From Bacillota bacterium (GTDB lineage Bacteria; Bacillota; Clostridia; Oscillospirales; Acutalibacteraceae), in the NCBI GenBank assembly GCA_023417635.1, contig JAEZFF010000043.1, positions 1 through 23,526 of the forward strand: a stretch of DNA of 23,526 nt. Reading direction: 5' to 3'. The notes beneath the pieces were generated by a model. That model was not told the origin of the DNA. It saw only the letters and a program-made list of their open reading frames with translations, and ran no database searches. The translations under genes and the position numbers were made by a program. Of this stretch, positions 1 through 5,539 are shown piece by piece; position 1 is the first letter of the stretch; every line of letters starts with the position of its first letter.

Positions 1-793
1 GAAGGCTCCTGTATCGGGTAGATTCGCTGCGGTTCTCCGTCGGGTTCTGGCTCTTCGATTGGTGGAGTGGAAGGTTCCGTTTCCGGTAAATCGGCAGGTT
101 TTGGAGGATTGACCGGCAGTCCCGGTTCGCTGTGCAGTTTCTGAGCTGAATTTTCATCAATTCCGGTCTGAGAAACAGCAGCAGGCTTTTCAGCGGCCTT
201 CGGGCCTGGTATGGGGGAAGGTTCCTGTATCGGGTAGATTCGCTGCGGTTCTCCGTCGGGTTCTGGCTCTTCGATTGGTGGAGTGGAAGGTTCCGTTTCC
301 GGTAAATCGGCAGGTTTTGGAGGATTGACCGACAGTCCCGGTTCGCTGTGCAGTTTCTGAGCTGAATTTCCATCAATTCCGGTCTGAGAAACAGCAGCAG
401 GCTTTTCAGCGGCCTTGGGGCCTGGTATGGGGGAAGGTTCCTGTATCGGGTAGATTCGCTGCGGTTCTCCGTCGGGTTCTGGCTCTTCGATTGGTGGAAT
501 GGAAGGTTCCGTTTCCGGTAAATCGGCAGGCCTGGGAGGATTGACCGGGGTTTCCGGTTCGCGAGGTGCTTTTAGCCTTGGACCTTTGTCGGCTTCAGAT
601 TGAGCAGCAGGCTTTTCCGTGTCCCTTGGAACCGGCATGGGGGAAGGTTCCTGTATCGGATCGTTTCGCTGCGGTTCTTCGGCAGGTTCCGGCTCTTCAA
701 TGGGCGGAATCGGAGGCTGAATTTCCGGGGAGCCGGCAGGCCTGGGAGGATTAGCCGGCGGTTCCGGCTTTGGTATCTCAGCTGAATTGAAAA
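1..793 (-). repeat. Tandem 216-base (72-residue) Pro/Glu-rich repeats inside the repeat protein
   Basis: Units begin at 1, 217, 433 and 643 (periods 216, 216 and 210 bases). The 1-216 and 217-432 copies differ at only about four positions; the 433-642 copy is 210 bases and diverged in its N-terminal half; the copy from 643 is partial and older. The encoded core contains PPIEEPEPDGEPQR, YPIQEPSPIPGP and KAAEKPAAVSQTGID. The array continues outside the window. Confidence 0.9.
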
Positions 794-1694
794 GGCCTTC
801 TGTGTCAAGGCCAACGCTGCGCATGATTTGTTCCAAGTGGTTTTGGCGGTTGTTGGAAAGAACAGTTTCTTCCAGTTTCGCAGGCTTGGCCTGAGCGGAA
901 ACAGCTTTTTGTGGCTTTACAGATTTAGCCTGAGCAGAAACGGTTTCTTCCGGCTTCACAGGTTTGGCCTGAGCAGAAACAGCTTCTTCCGGATTCACAG
1001 GCTTGGCCTGAGCAGAAACAGCTTCTTCCAGTTTCGCAGGTTTGGCCTGAGCGGAAACAGCTTTTTGTGGCTTTGCAGATTTAGCCTGAGCAGAAACGGT
1101 TTCTTCTGGCTTCACAGGTTTGGCCTGAGCGGAAACAGCTTCTTCTGGTTTTGCAGGCTTGGCTTGAGCAGAAACAGTTTCTTCTGGCTTTGCGGGCTCA
1201 GCCTTAGCAGAAACAGCTTCTTCCAGCTTCGCGGGTTTAGCCTGAGCGGAAACGGATTTTTTCTCCGACTCGGATTCAGACTGCTCCTGCGTGCGGCGGA
1301 TTTCTTCTTCCATCCGACGGATGCGCCCGGCATCAAACCGGATGGTTTCTTCATAGTCATGCTGGTATTCTTGCAGCGACTTCAGTTGGAGCCCATAGTA
1401 GATGTCATCATCCGGAACAGAATCGACTTCCTTTTTCCGGTGAAAAAAAGAATGCTTTTTCGCTTTTTCAGCATGTTTCGCGCCCTTTGGAACGGATGGT
1501 TCATCGGCGGCTTCCATCTGCAGGGCGTTCTGTGCACTGCGTACAATTTCGTCCGCAGTCATTGGCTCCGGGCGAGAGTGCATGCCTATGCCGGGGTCTG
1601 CCTGCGCAGGCGCCGACTCTTTCCTGATTTCGTTTTGTGCCGCGTCCTCATCGATGGTGTCGCCGCTGCTGTGCGGAGTTCTTTCCTTTTTCAT
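1..1694 (-). CDS. Repeat-built hydrophilic protein of unknown function (C-terminus beyond window)
   Basis: I do not recognise this protein. The frame is open from an ATG at 1694 to the left edge, at least 564 residues, and is incomplete. A GGGAG ribosome site lies about 9 bases upstream, and the rlmB stop is only 17 bases before the start, so the two are probably co-transcribed. Order: a polar, charged N-terminus (1-90) with no signal peptide or membrane segment; a conserved-looking segment around 95-137 (DDDIYYGLQLKSLQEY, then an E/R-rich helix likely to form a coiled coil); ten 13-residue repeats of type VSAQAKPAKPEEA (148-277); a short non-repeat linker (278-310) containing LEQIMRSVGL; then Pro/Glu-rich repeats of about 72 residues to the window edge. 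The composition recalls spacer or stalk regions of surface or scaffold proteins, but without a visible export signal that is only inference. The existence of the gene is supported by more than 1.6 kb of uninterrupted frame and repeat periods that are all multiples of three. Confidence 0.85.
   Translation of the reverse strand, partial: MKKERTPHSSGDTIDEDAAQNEIRKESAPAQADPGIGMHSRPEPMTADEIVRSAQNALQMEAADEPSVPKGAKHAEKAKKHSFFHRKKEVDSVPDDDIYYGLQLKSLQEYQHDYEETIRFDAGRIRRMEEEIRRTQEQSESESEKKSVSAQAKPAKLEEAVSAKAEPAKPEETVSAQAKPAKPEEAVSAQAKPVKPEETVSAQAKSAKPQKAVSAQAKPAKLEEAVSAQAKPVNPEEAVSAQAKPVKPEETVSAQAKSVKPQKAVSAQAKPAKLEETVLSNNRQNHLEQIMRSVGLDTEGLFNSAEIPKPEPPANPPRPAGSPEIQPPIPPIEEPEPAEEPQRNDPIQEPSPMPVPRDTEKPAAQSEADKGPRLKAPREPETPVNPPRPADLPETEPSIPPIEEPEPDGEPQRIYPIQEPSPIPGPKAAEKPAAVSQTGIDGNSAQKLHSEPGLSVNPPKPADLPETEPSTPPIEEPEPDGEPQRIYPIQEPSPIPGPKAAEKPAAVSQTGIDENSAQKLHSEPGLPVNPPKPADLPETEPSTPPIEEPEPDGEPQRIYPIQEP
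864..1253 (-). repeat. Ten tandem 39-base repeats (13 residues each) inside the repeat protein
   Basis: Ten head-to-tail units encode variants of VSAQAKPAKPEEA. The units are not equally related: units 3-6 (1020-1175) and units 7-10 (864-1019) match pairwise (AKPEEA/VNPEEA, VKPEET/VKPEET, SAKPQKA/SVKPQKA, AKLEEA/AKLEET), so the array grew at least once by duplicating a four-unit, 156-base block. Lys and Glu alternate with Ala/Pro, giving a zwitterionic, probably extended rod. Confidence 0.9.
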
Positions 1695-1711
1695 CGTAAT
1701 CTGCTCCCGTT

Positions 1712-2482
1712 TTATTTTGCATGAATCCCTCTGCGTTGCCGGACAACCTCATAACAGATAATGCCGCATGCGACGGATGCATTCAATGAATTTATCTTGC
1801 CCAGCATCGGCAGGGATATAACAAAATCGGCCTTGTCGCGGATGAGGCGGTTTACGCCGAACCCTTCTGAACCAATCACAACAGCGGCGGGGCCGGTTAA
1901 GTCTGTGCTGCACCAGTTTTCGCCGTTTAAATCCGCAGCATAAATCCACACGCCGCGCTTTTTCAGCTCGTCAATTGTTGAGGCGAGGTTTGTCACGCGT
2001 GCAACGGGAACATATTCCACCGCGCCCGCGCTTGCTTTGCCAACGGCCCAAGTAAGGCCGACGCTGTGCCGCTTCGGAATAATTACACCGTGCGCGCCCG
2101 CACACTCCGCAACACGAAGAATGGCACCGAGGTTGTGTGGGTCTTCCAGGTCATCTGCTATGATAATAAAAGGCGCTTCGTTCCGTTTTGCCGCAAGGGC
2201 AAAAATATCGTCGAGCGTCGAATATGCTTTTGCCGCGGCCACGGCTACAACGCCCTGATGCACGGCGCCTGCACACAGATGGTCCAGTTTGCGGGGGTCC
2301 GTTTCCTTCACGGCTATGCCGGCCTCTTTTGCACGAGCGATTATTACGCCGAGGCTTCCGGAACGGTCACCGCGCGCCACATACAGACTGTCTATGGGGT
2401 GCCCGCTGCGCAGGGCTTCGGTGACGGCATTTCGTCCTGCTATAATGCCTTCTGCCGGGTCTTTCTCTTTTTCTTCCAACAT
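1712..2482 (-). CDS. rlmB: 23S rRNA (guanosine-2'-O-)-methyltransferase RlmB (TrmH/SpoU family)
   Basis: A 256-residue SPOUT-class methyltransferase. In the RlmB family the enzyme 2'-O-methylates G2251 in the peptidyl-transferase P loop of 23S rRNA, using S-adenosylmethionine. An N-terminal substrate-binding domain (about 12-85, starting IIAGRNAVTEAL) is followed by the knotted catalytic domain. All three SpoU motifs are visible: DPHNLGAILRVA (114-125), VVIGSEGFGVNR (201-212) and LPMLGKINSLNASVA (224-238). The start is an ATG with AAGGAG 8 bases upstream and a TATAAT promoter just before it. The unknown repeat protein follows 17 bases downstream. Close relatives TrmH and RlmB are hard to separate by eye; the N-terminal domain and length favour RlmB. 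Confidence 0.93.
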   Translation of the reverse strand: MLEEKEKDPAEGIIAGRNAVTEALRSGHPIDSLYVARGDRSGSLGVIIARAKEAGIAVKETDPRKLDHLCAGAVHQGVVAVAAAKAYSTLDDIFALAAKRNEAPFIIIADDLEDPHNLGAILRVAECAGAHGVIIPKRHSVGLTWAVGKASAGAVEYVPVARVTNLASTIDELKKRGVWIYAADLNGENWCSTDLTGPAAVVIGSEGFGVNRLIRDKADFVISLPMLGKINSLNASVACGIICYEVVRQRRGIHAK

Positions 2483-2529
2483 ATATAAAACTCCTTATTC
2501 TGTATCGTATTTTTCTATATACTTAATTC

Positions 2530-2556
2530 ATTATACCACAAAAAATCCGAATTCAA
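2530..2556 (-). promoter_or_regulatory. Probable promoter of rlmB and the repeat protein
   Basis: On the minus strand a perfect TATAAT (2530-2535) is preceded by TGG, giving an extended -10 of type TGnTATAAT. A weak -35, TTGAAT (2551-2556), sits at a short 15-base spacing, so the extended -10 is probably what matters. The rlmB ATG lies about 50 bases downstream. Confidence 0.6.
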
Positions 2557-2865
2557 TATGGCTCCGTATGTTTTTCCAACAACTTTCGACGAACCCGGTA
2601 AAAGGGGAGTTTTCCACTGAAATTTCAGAGAATCAGCGAATATACATCCCCACGTTCCCCATGAAATGGGCGTTTATACGAAACGTATTTGCATTGGTTT
2701 ACATAATGCCGTGCAATAACCGGGCAATTATGGTGGAAAACTCTGTGGAAAGAGTTGAAAAGTCCGGAATTCACTGTTGAAAAACGGTGAATTCATAAAA
2801 AATGAATAGAGTATTATGTCAACCGGCTTTGCCCGCAGAAAAGTACAATCCGTATTTGTCAAGGG

Positions 2866-2894
2866 TTGAGTCTACAAAATTTTTGTGGTAATAT
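2866..2894 (+). promoter_or_regulatory. Promoter of the OGG glycosylase gene
   Basis: TTGAGT (2866-2871) and TAATAT (2889-2894) are 17 bases apart, with TGG before the -10 (extended -10). Transcription would begin near 2901. This matters for the start of the gene: an in-frame TTG at 2866 lies inside the -35 box and so cannot be in this transcript. Confidence 0.55.
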
Positions 2895-2937
2895 TGGCGT
2901 AAAATACGGATTTCGGTCCGAAAGGGGAAAACATGGC

Positions 2938-3726
2938 GTGAATTTCGATACACTGGGGCAAATACTGGAGTGCGGGCAGTGCTTTCGCTGGAATTATTTG
3001 AAAGATGGTTCGTGGCAGGGAACAGCAGGCGGCCGTAGCCTGCGCATCACGGCGGAGAATCTTCCGCGCGTTCTGCATGACCCGTTTTGGGCACATTACT
3101 TTGACACCGAAACCGACTATGCCGCCATACGTTCCGGGCTGGCCCGGAAAAGCCCGGAACTGGCCGAAGCGGTGCGCTATGCGCCCGAAATCCGCATTCT
3201 GAACCAGGAGCCGTGGGAGGCGTTCTGCTCGTTTATCCTTTCGCAGTGCAATAATATCCGCCGCATACAGGGCATGGTGGAACGCCTCAGCAAAGCATAC
3301 GGCACACCAGCCGAGGGCGGAGGCTTCACGTTTCCGGCAGCGGAAACATTAGCAGAAGTGCCCGAGCAGGAGCTACGGGCTTTGGGGCTTGGCTTTCGGG
3401 CTCCGTATGTGCTGGATGCGGCACGCCGTGTTTCTGCTGGGGAACTGGACTTTTCTGCACTAAAAGCCATGCCGCTTGGGGAAGCGCACCAGAAACTCGA
3501 ACAGACCTGCGGCGTCGGTCCCAAGGTAGCGGACTGCACTTTGCTTTACGGCATGCACAGGCTGGAGGCTTTCCCCGCGGACGTGTGGATTAAGCGCGCG
3601 ATGAAAGTGCTTTTTCCTGGAAAAACACCCGCCTGGTTTGGGCCTTATGCGGGTGTTGCGCAGCAGTATATTTTCCATTTCAGCCGAAATCATCCGGAAT
3701 GTTTCCAGCCGAAAGGAAATCAATAA
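2938..3726 (+). CDS. ogg: 8-oxoguanine DNA glycosylase / AP lyase (OGG1-type, HhH-GPD)
   Basis: A base-excision repair enzyme of 262 residues that should remove 8-oxoguanine opposite cytosine and nick the abasic site. The N-terminal OGG fold begins at once (LECGQCFRW at 10-18). SQCNNIRRI (102-110) matches the conserved asparagine loop. The helix-hairpin-helix GPD core at about 143-225 contains CGVGPKVADC (191-200) with the Schiff-base lysine K196, and PADVW with the catalytic aspartate D215. I chose the GTG at 2938, preceded by AAAGGGG at 2921-2927 with 10 bases of spacing. The longer TTG start at 2866 overlaps the promoter and adds residues with no family resemblance. An ATG at 2933 is out of frame and stops after two codons. 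The N-terminus is shorter than that of human OGG1, as is usual for clostridial members. Confidence 0.88.
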   Translation: MNFDTLGQILECGQCFRWNYLKDGSWQGTAGGRSLRITAENLPRVLHDPFWAHYFDTETDYAAIRSGLARKSPELAEAVRYAPEIRILNQEPWEAFCSFILSQCNNIRRIQGMVERLSKAYGTPAEGGGFTFPAAETLAEVPEQELRALGLGFRAPYVLDAARRVSAGELDFSALKAMPLGEAHQKLEQTCGVGPKVADCTLLYGMHRLEAFPADVWIKRAMKVLFPGKTPAWFGPYAGVAQQYIFHFSRNHPECFQPKGNQ

Positions 3727-3743
3727 ATTTTTAACAATCTCTC

Positions 3744-3772
3744 TTTATCTTTCCCTCAGAATGCGCTATAAT
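3744..3772 (+). promoter_or_regulatory. Probable promoter of fba
   Basis: TATAAT (3767-3772) is perfect; the -35 at the right 17-base distance is weak, TTTATC (3744-3749). Start of transcription would be near 3779, leaving a leader of about 33 bases before the aldolase ATG. Confidence 0.55.
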
Positions 3773-3811
3773 GAACGAAGAAATCAAATAAAAGAGTAGG
3801 AGTGACAGCCC

Positions 3812-4750
3812 ATGTCGTTGGTCAATACCAAGGAACTGTTCAAGAAAGCATACGAGGGCGGATATGCCATCGGTGCCTTCAACATCAATAATATGGAGAT
3901 CGTTCAGGGCGTTACCGATGCAGCAGCCGAGCTGAAAGCACCGGTCATCCTTCAGGCTTCCGCGGGCGCACGCAAATATGCGAGCCCGGCTTACCTCAAA
4001 AAGCTGGTTGAAGCAGCGGTTATTCAGCATCCGGAAATCCCGATTGTGCTTCACCTGGATCATGGCCCGTCTTACGAAGTCTGCAAAGACTGCGTCGACG
4101 ATGGCTTCACATCCGTTATGTTCGACGGTTCCGCGAAACCGTACGAAGAAAATATTGAAGAAACCCGCAAGGTTGTTGAGTATGCCCACAAGTACCATGT
4201 AACTGTTGAAGCAGAGCTTGGCAAACTGGCCGGCATTGAAGATGCAGTTAACGTAGACGCGGACAAGGCTCAGTTTACAGACCCGAGCGAAGTGCAGGAT
4301 TTCGTAAAGCGCACCGGCGTTGATTCCCTTGCGATTGCGATTGGTACAAGCCACGGCGCTTACAAGTTTAAGCCTGGCCAGAACCCGCAGCTTCGCTTTG
4401 ACATCCTGAAGGAAGTTTCCAACCGTCTGCCTGGGTTCCCAATTGTTCTGCACGGTGCTTCTTCCGTTCCGCAGGAATTTGTAAAGATGGTCAACCAGTA
4501 CGGCGGCAAAATGCCTGACGCAATCGGCATCCCGGAAGAGATGCTGCGCAAGGCTGCTACCATGGCTGTCTGCAAAATCAACATTGACTCCGACCTCCGC
4601 CTTGCTATGACAGGCAGTGTCCGGAAGCACTTTGTTGAGCATCCGGACCACTTCGACCCACGCCAGTATCTTGGCGATGGCCGCGCCGCGGTTCAGGGCC
4701 TTGTAGAGCACAAGATTAAGGACGTACTCGGCTGCGCAGGCAAAGCCTGA
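3812..4750 (+). CDS. fba: Class II fructose-1,6-bisphosphate aldolase
   Basis: A 312-residue zinc-dependent aldolase that cleaves fructose-1,6-bisphosphate to dihydroxyacetone phosphate and glyceraldehyde-3-phosphate in glycolysis, and runs in reverse in gluconeogenesis. The catalytic aspartate and a zinc histidine are in HLDHG (D83, H84). The other metal ligands are visible as E135 (VEAELG), H181 (GTSHGAYKF) and H214 (LHGASS). The length and the DPRQYLGDGRAAV-type C-terminus fit the Bacillus FbaA/clostridial branch. GTAGGAG lies about 11 bases before the ATG. The gene has its own promoter and terminator and so appears monocistronic. Codon use is strongly biased, as expected for a highly expressed glycolytic gene, and this explains the long open antisense frame. 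Confidence 0.97.
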   Translation: MSLVNTKELFKKAYEGGYAIGAFNINNMEIVQGVTDAAAELKAPVILQASAGARKYASPAYLKKLVEAAVIQHPEIPIVLHLDHGPSYEVCKDCVDDGFTSVMFDGSAKPYEENIEETRKVVEYAHKYHVTVEAELGKLAGIEDAVNVDADKAQFTDPSEVQDFVKRTGVDSLAIAIGTSHGAYKFKPGQNPQLRFDILKEVSNRLPGFPIVLHGASSVPQEFVKMVNQYGGKMPDAIGIPEEMLRKAATMAVCKINIDSDLRLAMTGSVRKHFVEHPDHFDPRQYLGDGRAAVQGLVEHKIKDVLGCAGKA

Positions 4751-4790
4751 CTTAGCCCGTACAGTTCGGTACAATTTCATAAAGTTAAAA

Positions 4791-4826
4791 GCTGCTGCAG
4801 GACTTTTGTCCTGCAGCAGCTTTTTT
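4791..4826 (+). terminator. Rho-independent terminator of fba
   Basis: A perfect 13-base-pair stem GCTGCTGCAGGAC / GTCCTGCAGCAGC with a TTTT loop (4804-4807) is followed by six T. It lies 40 bases after the fba stop codon. A run of A before the stem would let it work weakly on the other strand too. Confidence 0.95.
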
Positions 4827-4850
4827 GTCTTCTGGCAAGATTTTACGCTT

Positions 4851-5337
4851 GTTTTCAGAGCAGATATAAAACCCTTAACAGCGTTTGGAAATTGCTATGC
4901 CTCTTTCTGTGATTCAGTAAAGTTTTCGCCTGTTTTCAGAGCAGATATAAAACCTTTAACAGCGTTTGGAAATTGCTATGCCTCTTTTCGTGCATCAGTA
5001 AAGTTTTCGCCTGTTTTCAGAGCAGATATAAAACCCTTAATGGCGCCGGGAAGTTGCTATGCCTCTTTCTGTGATTCAGTAAAGTTTTCGCCTGTTTTCA
5101 GAGCAGATATAAAACCCTTGACAGCGCTTGGAAATTGCTATGCCTCTTTTCGTGCATCAGTAAAGGCTTCTCCAGTTTTCAGAGCAGACGGAAAATATTA
5201 ATATAGCGTTAGGAAATTGCTATGCCCCTTTTCGTGCATCAGTAAAGGCTTCGCCTGTTTTCAGAGCAGATATAAAATCCTTAATAATGCTTGGAAATTG
5301 CTATGCTTTTTTTCGTGCATCAGTAAAGTTTTCGCCA
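4851..5337. repeat. Six tandem 81-base intergenic repeats
   Basis: Units start at 4851, 4932, 5013, 5094, 5175 and 5257 (periods 81, 81, 81, 81, 82), each opening with GTTTTCAGAGCAGA. The most conserved core is GGAAATTGCTATGC. Two unit types alternate: type A has CTTTCTGTGATTCAG (units 1 and 3), type B has TTTTCGTGCATCAG (units 2, 4, 5, 6), so part of the array grew as a 162-base dimer. Unit 5 is the most diverged. A plus-strand frame stays open over the first units because 81 is divisible by three, but it has no ribosome site, begins inside the fba terminator, and is broken by the 82-base unit, so I treat the array as non-coding. There are no unique spacers, so it is not CRISPR. Function unknown. 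Confidence 0.92.
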
Positions 5338-5355
5338 GGCCTTTTTCAAAAGGCC
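5338..5355. repeat. Perfect short inverted repeat at the end of the 81-base array
   Basis: GGCCTTTT (5338-5345) and AAAAGGCC (5348-5355) pair perfectly with a two-base centre. It starts exactly where the repeat array ends. The loop is too tight for an ordinary terminator hairpin; as DNA it is a near-palindrome that could bind a protein. Confidence 0.5.
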
Positions 5356-5433
5356 GCAGGCCGCAGTACAATATTCATAAAAAACCACACATAAGATTTG
5401 GAAGAATGATACGCAGAAATTATTCTTTACGCA

Positions 5434-5462
5434 TTGTAATATTTGTTAATATACGCTATAAT
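5434..5462 (+). promoter_or_regulatory. Promoter of the EF-G-like gene, with an inverted repeat at the start site
   Basis: TTGTAA (5434-5439) and a perfect TATAAT (5457-5462) are separated by 17 bases. Just downstream, AATAGT ctga ACTATT (5471-5486) forms a six-base-arm dyad overlapping the expected transcription start, a plausible but unproven operator. The leader to the ATG at 5540 is about 70 bases. The AT-rich tract 5356-5433 before it shows nothing else recognisable. Confidence 0.65.
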
Positions 5463-5539
5463 AATTACAAAATAGTCTGAACTATTGTACTCATTTTTAC
5501 AATGCAAAGGTAATTATCCTCGAAAGGAGCTGTCCCCAG

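Larger units (their letters stand above)
2483..2937. other. Intergenic region between divergent rlmB and the OGG gene
   Basis: The region is 455 bases long. It holds the two divergent promoters at its ends, a 12-base palindrome CTGAAATTTCAG (2617-2628) and an inverted repeat at 2767-2794 (GAATTCAC...GTGAATTC). A frame of about 70 codons from 2570 to 2780 on the plus strand has no ribosome site and I do not call it a gene. Nothing else is recognisable. Confidence 0.5.

Noticed and set aside
828..1724. A 298-codon plus-strand frame across the 13-residue repeats
   Set aside because: It is the antisense of the repeat array, open only because 39 and 216 are multiples of three; it has no ribosome site and gives an implausible Phe/Leu/Arg-rich product.
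2730..2765. DnaA-box-like repeats (TGTGGAAA) suggesting a replication origin
   Set aside because: Only one good partial match to the DnaA box, with no dnaA, dnaN or AT-rich unwinding region in the window.
2570..2780. A 70-codon plus-strand frame in the rlmB-OGG gap
   Set aside because: No ribosome site, no recognisable composition, and it overlaps the inverted repeat at 2767-2794.
3731..4780. A 349-codon minus-strand frame opposite fba
   Set aside because: Antisense shadow caused by strongly biased codon use in the aldolase gene; it runs into the terminator and has no ribosome site.
4806..5201. A 131-codon frame through the 81-base repeats
   Set aside because: It starts inside the fba terminator, lacks a ribosome site, and later units shift frame (82-base period) without any sign of selection on the peptide.
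4851..5337. CRISPR array
   Set aside because: Whole 81-base units are repeated with no unique spacers, and no cas genes are nearby.
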